From Bacillus sp. (in: firmicutes) (GTDB lineage Bacteria; Bacillota; Bacilli; Bacillales; Salisediminibacteriaceae), in assembly GCA_021208645.1 (NCBI GenBank), contig JAJOJL010000104.1, positions 1-54,668 of the forward strand: a stretch of 54,668 nucleotides of DNA, read 5' to 3'. The notes under the pieces were generated by a model that saw only the letters and a program-made list of their open reading frames with translations, did not search any database and had not been told where the DNA came from. The translations under genes were made by a program, and so were the position numbers. Every line of letters begins with the position of its first letter. The stretch's first letter is position 1. Below are positions 8,209 through 17,800 of the stretch, piece by piece.

Positions 8209-8443
8209 TCTTTTTCAAAAAGTTCAATGGGTTCATTATTATCTCCTCCTTCAGGCCCAGGGTGCGTGTCATGTACCAGTATCTTTTTTCGTCAAAAAAC
8301 GTTACCAGACTCTGTTTGGAAAACTTTGGTCTTTTGTCCTACAACTGAAAGTGTATTATTTTCTCATACAATATCCGTTCCGTTCTTCTTATAGGGTTAT
8401 ATTTATTCTATACGAATTACTCTTTAAAAAGTTTCAACCTCTA

Positions 8444-8471
8444 GAAGCAAGGGGACGGTTCCCTTGCTTCC
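8444..8471. repeat. GGGGACGGTTCC palindromic repeat, copy 4
   Basis: GAAGCAAGGGGACGG then TTCCCTTGCTTCC, a near-perfect palindrome. Confidence 0.8.
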
Positions 8472-8588
8472 AAATCTAATTCAAGCAAAAGGGACACGGA
8501 TTGCAACTTGGGGTAGTACTTACTTCTCCTCAATAAATTATGTTAAACTAGCCCTAAACCAAAACGAACCTCCCAAACTTTTATAGAT

Positions 8589-8617
8589 GGAAGCAGCGGA
8601 ACCGTCCCCCCGCTTCC
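8589..8617. repeat. GGGGACGGTTCC palindromic repeat, copy 5, at the 5' end of a phosphotransferase gene
   Basis: Inverted copy (GGAACCGTCCCC) ending seven bases before the first usable start codon of the next gene. Confidence 0.75.
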
Positions 8618-8623
8618 AAACCT

Positions 8624-9451
8624 GTGAAAATCCATGTGATGGGTAAGGGTTTCGATAATATTGCCTTTCTCATAAATGATCAATATGTGTTTCGATTTCC
8701 CATTAGAGAAAAAGCGTCCACTTTAATAGAAATTGAGAACAGGATACTTCCTGTCATCTCCCCATTGGTGCCAGTTTCTGTTCCAAACCCCCAGTATATA
8801 GGCAAACCAACTGGCGATTATCCGTGGCCCTTTAGTGGATATAAAATCTTAAAGGGGAGCATTCCTACGGCCCTTACACATGAACAGCGTTTCCAATCTG
8901 TTGAAGTCTTAGCTAAGTTTTTACAAACACTTCATTCTTTTTCTGTGAAAAAAGCGGAAAACTTATCCGTTTCATTTGATCAGATGGATCGATTAAACAT
9001 AGAGGCAAGAGAGAGAAGATTGAGACCTCAAATAAACAAAGCAAAACAAGCAGGTTTAATAGAGGGAGAGGTTGCCAATCAGGTAGAAGAATTGATAGCA
9101 ACAACAACTAATCCGGTCGAGAATACCCCTGATACCCTGGTCCATGGTGATTTACATTTTCGAAATCTACTAGTGAACCCATCGGGAAAGCTAACAAGTG
9201 TGATTGATTGGGGGGATGCTCATATTGGTCATCCAGCAATCGATTTAGCAGTTGTCTATAGCTTCCTACCTAAAGAGGCTAGAACTACATTTTTTAAACG
9301 ATACGGTAATGTCCATCAAGAAACAAAAAGGTTAGCACAGTTTAAAGCCATGGACACTACCATCTTTCATCTCCTATTTGCCTATGAACACAAGGACCAC
9401 GAACTCATAGAAGAATGTAAGTCTATACTGTTTTTGTTATTGAAAGCTTAG
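8624..9451 (+). pseudogene. Aminoglycoside phosphotransferase-family protein, 5' end lost or altered
   Basis: 275 residues from the GTG at 8624. APH-type kinase motifs are present: GKGFDNIAFLIND near the N-terminus, the catalytic loop VHGDLHFRNLL (about residues 175-185) and the metal-binding IDWGDAHIGHPAIDLA. Family members usually have some 15-20 residues before GKGFDN. Here that part is missing, no ribosome binding site precedes the GTG, and the preceding bases are an intergenic repeat (8589-8617). The open frame upstream contains no ATG. I infer that repeat insertion or deletion removed the true start; the kinase core is otherwise intact. The substrate (aminoglycoside, macrolide or other) cannot be told. 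Confidence 0.65.
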
Positions 9452-9455
9452 GGCA

Positions 9456-10586
9456 TTAAAGATTCTCTGTTTTGTTCTTACTAGCCAACGCATCTTTCTT
9501 TCCAAGTTTTCTAATTTTTAAAACAAGGAAATAAAACATGAGGATACCGATTATGGACCAACCATACCCTGCCCAAGCTTGTGTAATAAAGTGATTTATT
9601 TCTGCAGACGTTCCTCCCATATGCATACTATAGGCATAAAGAAACAATCCCATGGGAGGAACTAACATACGATAATTATATATATTAAGGAGTTTGGCTA
9701 AAACTTTCGTGGCACTATAAAGACAAATACTAAACTTAATACAGATACCCGTCATCCAAATGGCCACCAAGATGGGATCAACGTTTTCGATAAAGTTAGC
9801 AATACTGACCTGACGGATGACCTCCAATATTGGGTAAGTTAAATCGCTTCCATAATCAGGGCGGAATACCATAATGGTAACAAGTAAGTTAGGTATAAGC
9901 ACGAAGGTGGTTAATACCATGAAAATACTGATACTTTTAAACGATTTCTTAGATTCACTTATCAAATGGTAAAACAATACAACAATAAGGATATCCGTAT
10001 ACCACGGGACCGTGTACATGGTTGTCCCGAATACTTGAACAACTGGGAAGCGATTAATAAAAGCCACTAACATATCGAATTCTAAGTTTGTTAAAATTAA
10101 AAGTGGTATAGAAGTAGCAGCAGCCACGGTTAAAAAGAAAAACAGTTGTGTGAAGCGGAAGATCGTCTCAATGCCAGACCAAACAGCAATAATGGCAAGT
10201 ACGCAAATTAAAAAGGATATGGCCCAATCCGGTGTTGTTGGTAAATACGTTTGAATAATAAAGTCTTGGAAAAATCTCGATATGAGAGATGCATAATGAA
10301 AAAAATAAAATCCAATATAACCGAGGAAAAAGAGATGAATCCATCTTGTTACAATGGCATCCCCATGATCTAAAAATGATTTCTTGGGACATTGCTCACA
10401 TACATAGAAAGCAATGTATACAAAAAAGAGGGCAATAATGTTGGCTGCCAATAAAGAAAGCCATGCAGTATAACTACCGGCCCCAATTAATGGACTGATT
10501 AGAAAACCAATATTTGTCGTAAATAAATAAGTAAATGTAAACATAGCTAGTTGAGCTTGTGAAATTTGTTCTAAAGATGCTTTCAT
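9456..10586 (-). CDS. Spore germination receptor B subunit (GerAB/GerKB family)
   Basis: 376 residues and about ten membrane segments, beginning with the family-typical ISQAQLAMFTFTYLFTTNIG. This is an amino-acid-permease-like subunit (APC superfamily) that binds the germinant in the spore inner membrane. The ATG overlaps the stop of the preceding small gene (TAATG), so translation is coupled. Last gene of the ger operon. It appears intact, unlike the A subunit in this sequence. Confidence 0.92.
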   Translation of the reverse strand: MKASLEQISQAQLAMFTFTYLFTTNIGFLISPLIGAGSYTAWLSLLAANIIALFFVYIAFYVCEQCPKKSFLDHGDAIVTRWIHLFFLGYIGFYFFHYASLISRFFQDFIIQTYLPTTPDWAISFLICVLAIIAVWSGIETIFRFTQLFFFLTVAAATSIPLLILTNLEFDMLVAFINRFPVVQVFGTTMYTVPWYTDILIVVLFYHLISESKKSFKSISIFMVLTTFVLIPNLLVTIMVFRPDYGSDLTYPILEVIRQVSIANFIENVDPILVAIWMTGICIKFSICLYSATKVLAKLLNIYNYRMLVPPMGLFLYAYSMHMGGTSAEINHFITQAWAGYGWSIIGILMFYFLVLKIRKLGKKDALASKNKTENL

Positions 10587-10835
10587 TAAGTCCTCATTCC
10601 TTTAAGGGTAAGGAAATGTTGAATAGGTATAAAGAGTTTATTTAAATAGTAATTAGGAGAATACATGTACTCTGCCTCTATGGTAATAACCACACCAGTA
10701 TAAACTATTGCCATCAAAAGGGTAGAAAATACTTTTACATATGTTTTGATTTTCACTTTTCTTCTTTTTTAAATAAATCCACTCAAAAGTAATTAGACTA
10801 ATAGCTATGAAAAATAAGACAATCATTTTTTCCAC
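10586..10835 (-). pseudogene. Small two-TM protein of ger operon (frameshifted), GerD-position homolog
   Basis: The first frame gives one membrane segment, MIVLFFIAISLITFEWIYL, then KKKK, and continues out of phase. Skipping one base in the A-rich tract near 10762-10775 restores KIKTYVKVFSTLLMAIVYTGVVIT, a second membrane segment. It then runs to a TAA that overlaps the gerXB start by one base. The joined product is ~82 residues. Small two-TM proteins of this kind are encoded in several ger operons between C and B. The clean coding signal after the shift argues for a recent mutation or a sequence error. Confidence 0.75.
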
Positions 10836-10844
10836 CCTTCGTCA

Positions 10845-12029
10845 TTACGGAGATTTATGCTTTGTCCATGGAGGATTTCTTGTGGACCCAGGCCGTTTGA
10901 TTTTTATAGTAATTAAACTTTCTAATTCTATCTCCTTATAATACTCTGGCCAGTTTTCTCTTAATTTTTCCCATTCTTTCGGGTAGTACCAATCAAAGTA
11001 TTCCCCTAAATTAAAGACATCTGCCCCTAATTCTTGTGTCTTTTTAAACGTTTGTTGGATCCTCTCCTCAATCGCTTCCGCAAATTTTTCTTCTAATTGT
11101 TGTAAGATAATTGGATCCGTAACTTCAATATCAGAATCGACGGATATTAAATCATCTTTCGCTTCAATTTCTAATTGAAAAGCTAATTCACCATTTTCCT
11201 TTACCACTGGCCGCTTTTTAATTTTAGATTCCAAGACAATAATGCTAATAGGTTTACCGTCTGTAAAGGAATCAATGGTAATAACAGCTTCGCGAGTAAT
11301 TCTTTGAAACCAAAGAGCTCCTCGCATTTCTCCTTGGGAGAGTTCCCCAACCAATTTCCCGTCTTGAAATAAGGCAGTTCCTCCTGTACCTACCCAAGTA
11401 CTTACGCTTCCTTCTTCACTTATTAGTGGATCTTCACCTATAGTTAATATAGGTACGAGCATGTTACCACCAAAATTGTAGACTTTTAGAAAATCCACTA
11501 CAGATGTTCTTACGGTCAAATCTAGTTCAACAAAGCCTTGAATCACTTCAGATGGGAAGCGTTCAAATGCTGGAGTCAGTTCTGCTATCTCCCTAGCTTT
11601 ACCTGGTGCGATAAATATAAGTGTTTTTGTATGAAATGTCGGTTGGCGTGAGAAAAATTCTAACGCTTCATAAATTCCCTCTTCTGCGAAGGCTTTACTA
11701 AAAATAATGAGTCTTGTATGCCCCCATGAAATGTGCCGTGGCAATTCAGCTTGTACTTTTCGGTATGCGGCTGCAATATTTTTGTCCTCTTTTGTCACTA
11801 GTGTATAAATGTTACCTTCCACTTTTCCTCCCATTTCTCCAGGAATCATTCGACTGGGCAATGGAAAACCAAGGGAAAGGGAGATATTTCCGTCCTGTCC
11901 TTTGTCGATGAATACAGCTGTAACAAAAGCATTGTCGTTTATTTCTGTACTAGACCAACAACCAGAAAGAAGAGAAAGTAGGCAAATGATTCCTAGTAAA
12001 TATTGCAATGTTTTCACTGCCTTAATCAC
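10845..12029 (-). CDS. Spore germination receptor C subunit, lipoprotein (GerAC family)
   Basis: About 394 residues. The signal peptide ends in lipobox LLSGC followed by WSSTEINDNAFVTAVFIDKG, the standard GerAC start. The GerAC domain continues with WGHTRLIIFSKAFAEEGI and the C-terminal helical domain. The start is uncertain: a GTG at 12029 lies too close to GGAGGAG and another at 12017 lies rather far from it. I take 12029, which overlaps the end of gerXA by eight bases. The protein is anchored to the outer face of the spore inner membrane and is required for receptor function. Confidence 0.9.
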   Translation of the reverse strand: MIKAVKTLQYLLGIICLLSLLSGCWSSTEINDNAFVTAVFIDKGQDGNISLSLGFPLPSRMIPGEMGGKVEGNIYTLVTKEDKNIAAAYRKVQAELPRHISWGHTRLIIFSKAFAEEGIYEALEFFSRQPTFHTKTLIFIAPGKAREIAELTPAFERFPSEVIQGFVELDLTVRTSVVDFLKVYNFGGNMLVPILTIGEDPLISEEGSVSTWVGTGGTALFQDGKLVGELSQGEMRGALWFQRITREAVITIDSFTDGKPISIIVLESKIKKRPVVKENGELAFQLEIEAKDDLISVDSDIEVTDPIILQQLEEKFAEAIEERIQQTFKKTQELGADVFNLGEYFDWYYPKEWEKLRENWPEYYKEIELESLITIKIKRPGSTRNPPWTKHKSP

Positions 12030-13524
12030 TCTCCTCCGGCATAAGTGGTCGCATTTGATTTTTATTTCGAACATAATTTTGTGTGCCATATAGGTTCGCC
12101 CTTGTTTTTACAGCCCAAAATGGTGCGCGGATAACCGTATCTTTCCAGTCAGAAAAGGATAATGGTGCAAGAGGTTTCAAGTATGGTGTCCCAAAGGAAC
12201 GTAATGAACATAAATGAAATGCCATGATAATTAATCCAAACATTAGCCCCAAAATTCCTAGCATTCCAGATAAAAATAAAAGAGGAAATCGGAGTAAACG
12301 TAAGGATGTTGCCAAATCGAAGTGAGGAATAATAAATGACGCTATTCCAGTCAAAGAAACAATAATAACCATCGGTGCTGAAACAATTCCTGCTTGAACG
12401 GCAGCAGTACCAATAATTAATGCACCCAGTATAGAAACGGTTTGCCCAATTGGAGTTGGGATTCGTATTCCGGCTTCCCTTAAGACCTCAAAGGAAATTT
12501 CCATTATTAATGCTTCAATTAGAGCTGGAAACGGGATGATGTCTCGAGAGGCGGCAATGGTTATAATTAAGTCACCTGGAAGCATCTCAGGATGAAAATT
12601 TATGACTGCAAGATAAAAGGAAGGGAGCAAAAGGGAAACAAACATAAAAAATGAGGCGTAACCAACGTGCCCATGTGGCATAAATAAACCGTTGGTAATA
12701 GTCTTCTGTTGATTGCAACAGCATAAACAATGTTACTGGTGCAATGATTGGTACAGGTGTCCCGTCTGCAAAAATAGCGATTCTTCCTTCTAGTAGTGCA
12801 CCTACCACCACATCAGGTCTTTCCGTATTTTGAAGCTGTGGAAATGGAGAAAAAGGAACATCCTCTAGATAGGATTCTAAATAGCTCGTTCCAAGTACAC
12901 CATCGATGTCAATCCGGGAAAGACGATCTTTTACTTCTTTTAAGAGTTCTTCTGTACAAACTCCGCGAATATAGACGATGGAAACCCTGGTTTTAGTTAG
13001 GGAACCAAAGTGAAATGTTTCAACGGATAATTTCTCTGTTTTAATCCTTCTTCTTATCATCGTAAGATTGGTTGGTAAATCCTCTACAAATGCTTCTTTT
13101 GGACCCCGAATGACATTTTCATTGGAAGTCTCAGTGATTGCTCTCATTTTATATTCTAACAATGGTAAAGCAACGATCATCTTTTCATTGTTCATGAGGA
13201 GTAACACATGGGCATCTAGTATTTTATGTAATGCTTCATCTAACTGATCTGTTGTTATGTATCCACTTACGGATAAATAGTTGTGTCAATAATATTATTT
13301 ACTAACTCATTAATCGTTGTCTCCCTAGAAACGTCCTGTATTAATGGTTCCAATACTTGCTGCTGGAGTAAATCTTGATTGACAATACCTTGAATATATA
13401 TAAGCATGCATTCAAGATTGTTTGCTGTTGTAAATGGATGATAAATTACATCATCTGTTTTATACAATTGCTGTTTAAACCATTTTTCCCGTTCTGAGAT
13501 TTGGAAAGATACAGTCATTGCCAC
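12022..13524 (-). pseudogene. Spore germination receptor A subunit (GerAA family), broken by two frameshifts
   Basis: Three consecutive pieces together match a ~495-residue GerAA. The first (from 13524) ends at 13267. Adding one A near 13280 turns IIDTTIYP-stop into IIDTNYLSVSGYITTDQLDEAL, which leads into the second piece. The second continues to STEDYYQRFIYATWARWL and shifts again near 12680 into ASFFMFVSLLLPSFYLAVINFHPEM. The third carries the family stretch FPALIEALIMEISFEVLREA and ends at 12022. All conserved regions are present across the frames. AGGTGGG precedes the start. Without a correct A subunit the receptor would be non-functional, so either the receptor is dead or the sequence contains errors. 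Confidence 0.88.
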
Positions 13525-13591
13525 CCACCTAAAATTTTGTTAGATAATAGGTATTATTTGTTGAGGAGAATCTTGTTATTCATGGGGGCCT

Positions 13592-13629
13592 AACTCCAAG
13601 AGAAAATAAGTGATTACCCTCTTGGAGTG
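13592..13629 (-). terminator. Hairpin between DMT transporter and ger operon
   Basis: CTCCAAGAG pairs with CTCTTGGAG; positioned to end the DMT transporter transcript. No long T run, so less certain. Confidence 0.55.
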
Positions 13630-13665
13630 AAAAGCTATACTAGACTGGGGATAAAAATATTGTCA

Positions 13666-14538
13666 TTACCAAACCAGTAGTGCCACTCCTACTAGGGCTA
13701 GGATGATGCCGGTTATTTGGAATTTATTTAATTGTTCGTTAATGATTAATCGTGCGCACAGGACCGTAAAGAGTGGTGATAGTGCTGCGGCGAGAGCGAC
13801 GATGGACATGAGCCCTATTTTTACACCAATGACATAGGTGATAGTTGCCAATGTTTGCAAAAATCCATTTCCGATGATGTGTGCCCAGCTGTTAGCATTT
13901 ACACGAATTCGAATATCGGCTCTTCGAAACAGTAATAGTCCCGCTACTGCCAAAAATGAGCCTGTCATGGTAAAGGAAACGGTCCACATCGTTTCTGTTG
14001 CGGGAGGTATGTGGAGAAATACAAAGAAAAGGCCGAGCAGTATCCCGCCGGAAAACGCCTGAAGCAGTACGGAAGCACTTCTTTTCCCCCTATCTACTTG
14101 GATAGATGAAGTTTTCACAGGGGAATGGTTCTCCGTGTCTTTTTTTGTGATGAAAAAAATGGCACAAATGATCAATAAGATGGCAAACAACGCTGCCGTT
14201 CCAGGCCGTTCTCCGATCATAAGGCCCGTAAAAACGGGGATAATTGCAGAAGTAATCCCGGTGACGGAGGAAACGACCCCCATTTTTCCCAAAGACAAGG
14301 AACGAAAATAAAGTAGAAATCCGATCCCTAGAGACAATCCACCTAAACTCCCCCAAAGGATTGCGGAGAAACTAAGTGAATGGCCACTAACTAACGCAAT
14401 TGGCATCATTAGGATTGCGCCGAATGCCTGTGAGTATAAAACAACAAGTAATGTGGGAACCCGCTTTGTCACTTGACCAGCAATAAAATCCCCCACACCT
14501 AGTGCTGCTGCAGTAATTAATCCATATAATAAAGCCAT
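13666..14538 (-). CDS. DMT-superfamily (EamA) transporter under guanidine riboswitch
   Basis: 290 residues with ten membrane segments and the internal duplication of EamA transporters; the second half contains GIILALVGVALLV. It begins MALLYGLITAAALGVGDFIAGQVTKR. The transcript starts with a guanidine-I (ykkC) riboswitch and terminator, so expression should rise with guanidine. This makes guanidine, a guanidinylated compound or another toxic cation the likely export substrate. The usual guanidine exporters on this riboswitch are four-TM SMR proteins; a ten-TM EamA protein is a larger relative in the same superfamily. Confidence 0.88.
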   Translation of the reverse strand: MALLYGLITAAALGVGDFIAGQVTKRVPTLLVVLYSQAFGAILMMPIALVSGHSLSFSAILWGSLGGLSLGIGFLLYFRSLSLGKMGVVSSVTGITSAIIPVFTGLMIGERPGTAALFAILLIICAIFFITKKDTENHSPVKTSSIQVDRGKRSASVLLQAFSGGILLGLFFVFLHIPPATETMWTVSFTMTGSFLAVAGLLLFRRADIRIRVNANSWAHIIGNGFLQTLATITYVIGVKIGLMSIVALAAALSPLFTVLCARLIINEQLNKFQITGIILALVGVALLVW

Positions 14539-14571
14539 TACAACATCTCCTAATCTTGTTTTTCTACAAAT

Positions 14572-14613
14572 AAAAAAAGCCGAGAGATACTTTATCAGTA
14601 ATCTCCCGGGCTT
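14572..14613 (-). terminator. Riboswitch-controlled terminator
   Basis: On the minus strand CCGGGAGATTACT pairs with AGTATCTCTCGG, followed by a T7 run. The 5' arm reuses the CCCGGGAGA 3' end of the aptamer, so aptamer folding and terminator folding exclude each other. The expected logic is an ON switch. Confidence 0.85.
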
Positions 14614-14692
14614 TTATCCCTCCGTGACATAGCATTTGCTATGAGTTTTCTCTCGGTCCAGACTAATTCATGGGAATTACGGAACCCTAGAA
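14602..14692 (-). promoter_or_regulatory. Guanidine-I riboswitch (ykkC RNA)
   Basis: Read on the minus strand it contains the three conserved ykkC/guanidine-I blocks in order: CTAGGGTTCCG, then CTGGACCGAGAGAAAAC, then CACGGAGGGATAAAAGCCC with GGGAGA. These match the class consensus as I recall it, apart from GGACCG for GGTCCG. A terminator follows directly, then the DMT transporter. Confidence 0.93.
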
Positions 14693-14713
14693 AACCTTTC
14701 AATATATAGTTTA

Positions 14714-14743
14714 ATTTTAATCAAACTGCTATGCACTAGTCAA
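14714..14743 (-). promoter_or_regulatory. Sigma-A type promoter for the riboswitch transcript
   Basis: Minus strand TTGACT, 18-base spacer, TAAAAT, just upstream of the aptamer. Confidence 0.6.
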
Positions 14744-14750
14744 GGGAAGT

Positions 14751-14792
14751 GAAGCATGGGGACGGTTCCTGTGCTTTTGTCCTCATGCTTCC
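14751..14792. repeat. GGGGACGGTTCC palindromic repeat, copy 6
   Basis: GAAGCATGGGGACGG...GTCCTCATGCTTCC. It lies between the protease 1 stop codon and the riboswitch promoter and may also serve as protease terminator. Confidence 0.75.
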
Positions 14793-14807
14793 AATTGTTT
14801 ATTCTGA

Positions 14808-17800
14808 TCAGAGTGTTAATAAGGCTCCAGCAGCATCCGTCAGTGTTGCTTTTACATCATCGGATGCATTACGCATGTGGTTGCTAGACTCCACTTGATC
14901 GATGAAGCGTTCGATTTGGCTGATAGCCTGACGCATTCTATCTCTTTCATAGTGGCTTTCGGCATTTTCTAGCGTACCTCTTAACTGGTTAGCAGCCTGC
15001 CTTGAGATTTCTCCTTCATCTTCAAAGCCATCCACTAATGCGAAGAGCGTATCAAGGGTTACCATTTCGACAGTAAGTTTTCCATCTGCTGTTGCTGTAG
15101 ACGTGTTACCAGCAGCGTCAGTCATAGTAATTTCGATATTAGCGTTTTGGAAATGAGCCTCTGGTGCTGTCCAAGTTCCAACGTAATAACCTGGTTCCAC
15201 TTCTTCCATCTCTACTGCAGAAGAGTTTATTCCTTGGGCACTTGGTAACGTGACTTTAAAGCTCGCTTCTCCACCTTCGGAATCACTTGTAAAGGAAACT
15301 GTCACTTTATCTCCAGGATAGAGTGTTACGTCTTCTTCTGGTGTTATATTTTCAATTGTTGGTGCCGTCCAATCAACGTAGATCGTTACTTCTTCTGTTG
15401 AGCTGTTTCCAGCAAGGTCAGTAGCAACGACAGTAAAGGTGTTTTCACCTTCGTCTACTGTTAATCTATCAGAGAAGGATCCATCTTCATCCACGTCAAC
15501 TTCTTTTCCATTTATCGTAACGACATCTAAATTATCGTCAATGACTGTACCATCTACCGTAACAGCTTGATCACCTGTTACTTTTCCATCAACTGGTGAA
15601 TCAATCGTAATTTCAGGATCAATCGTATCCTTAATGACAGTCACAACGTCAGATGGTAGTGGAATACCTTCTGCATCACCTTCTGCATAGATTTCATTTA
15701 CCCCTTCAGTTAAATCAATCGTTGCGCTGAACTGACCATCGTCTTTATCTGCAACAGCGGCTTCTTCACCGTTATTGTAGATTGTTACATCACCATCACC
15801 AGCGAATGCACCAGTTACTTCCACAGTGTCTTCCGTAGTGAATGTTCCATCGACAGGAGCATCAATGGATGGTGCATCTAGTGAATAAGCAACGTTCGCA
15901 CGCATCATGAAGTTCCCGTTATCAAAATGCTCTTGGAAGCTTCCATCAATATACAGATAAGAACGTTCTGCGTTCGGATTCTCCTCATCTGTACCTACTG
16001 CAGGGGAGTAATCTCCAATTTCATCTTGCAATGTTGTGATGAAGAAATCACCATCGGTTACAAACCCTAAGTCTGATAAGTCGATGTAGTTCCAATCGCC
16101 TCGATCTACAGTTACTGGAACAGTGCCGACGACTTCATCTGCAACATCGTCATAAACAACAATGTTAATTTCATTTCCACCAGGGCTCGGGAAGTCCGTA
16201 TCCCAAATGTACATGTTTACGCCACGAAGCTCTGCCATACCGTCTGGCGTAAATTTAACCCCAAGACCATTTCCGGCAGCATTTAAAACAAGGGCGTTTT
16301 CTGCTGTACCGTTATCATAAGCAATTTCATCTTCGTAGCCGATGAACTGTTCTAATTCTACGTTAAGCACAGTTACTTCGTCACCGTCTACTTCTACTGT
16401 AAACTCACCTGGGTGATAGCCTTGTGCCGATACTCGAACAGTATACTCTCCTTCAAACACATCTGGCATCGTGAAGTTACCATCTGCATCTGTGTAAACA
16501 GCTGGTACATTCGGGTCTTCAATCACCCTTAATGATGCACCTTCGACTGGAAGTTCTGTATACAAGTTCGTTACCGTTCCTTCAATATCTCCAGATGGTA
16601 ATGGATCTAACATGAAGTTTTGGTACGTTGTTTCATCTTCTGTAACTTCAACTTCAAATTCTTGAGAATAGTACCCGTATGCTTCTGCACGAACCGTTAC
16701 TGTTTCCCCATCGGCAGTAGCGTTACTTCTTAGTGTATATTCTCCCGTCATCGGATTAGTATGAACGGTTCTGCCAGTTTCTAAGATTGTCACCGTACCA
16801 GCCACTGGTAATCCATCAGATGATAGAATACTAGAAACGCCAGTTACCGTTTGATACTCAACAGCAGAACGGTTTTCTACAGGATTTACGAAAGTAGGGG
16901 CTGCTGCTGGTTCCCTATCTGCAAACGTACTTTCGTCTACTCCTTCTTCAATGACAGTCATTTCATTTACAACATCTACGTCATCCCCAGAAGCAAGGAC
17001 GCCGAAGTGATCTACATAAATACCAGGACGAGCAACGGCAGATCCATCCATTCGAACTCTTATTTCTACCGTTTCCCCTAGGTAGTCATTTAAGGAGAAG
17101 TTTACTTCATGCCAATCTGCTTCACCAGTGAATTCAGATAACTCATCCCAAGTATCTCCGCCATTGGCAGATACTTCTACATACCCGTAGGACCAGTTAG
17201 CGTTCACGTTATGCCATAGGGCAAAATTAAGCTCTGCAGTATCTACATTGGTTAAATCTATTTCTGGACTAGTAATCCAGCTGTCTTCTTGGGTATTCAT
17301 GTTTCCTGTTAAGTTCGTAGCCCATAGTTTTTCACCAACAAAAGCACTGTCAGGGCCGTCATCTAAATCTGGAATTCCCCACTCCCAAGTATGATCATCG
17401 TCACCGTGAGCTGTAAATCCACCGTCGTCATCTTCGAAGTTCGTATAGAAGATGTAGTCAACATACGGAAGAAGAGCTGTAACTTCATTAGATGGATCAC
17501 TTTCATTTCCAGAAAAATCGTATGCTGTTACATAATACGTGTATTCCGTTTCCGGTTCTGCTAAAGTATCGGAGTACGATGAACTAGATGTATCTCCAAT
17601 TTCCTCAAAATCTTCACCATCTTCGGATCTATAAACTGTGTATCCGCTCGTATCAGGCGCTGTTGATGCAGTCCAAGATAAGTTAATGCTTGTGGAAGTA
17701 GCATTTGCCTCTAAGTTTGTTGGAGCGTCTGGTGGTGTTGTATCTTCACCTACAAGCTCAACGTTATCAATATACCAGCCTAAATATTCGATGATGCTGT

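Larger units (their letters stand above)
8237..8623. other. Gene-free stretch with two GGGGACGGTTCC repeats
   Basis: No supported coding region. Repeat copies lie at 8444-8471 and 8589-8617. Confidence 0.5.

Noticed and set aside
8186..8479. 97-residue open frame antisense to the helical-repeat protein's start
   Set aside because: Overlaps a better supported gene and a palindromic repeat; Phe/Tyr-rich translation without family match.
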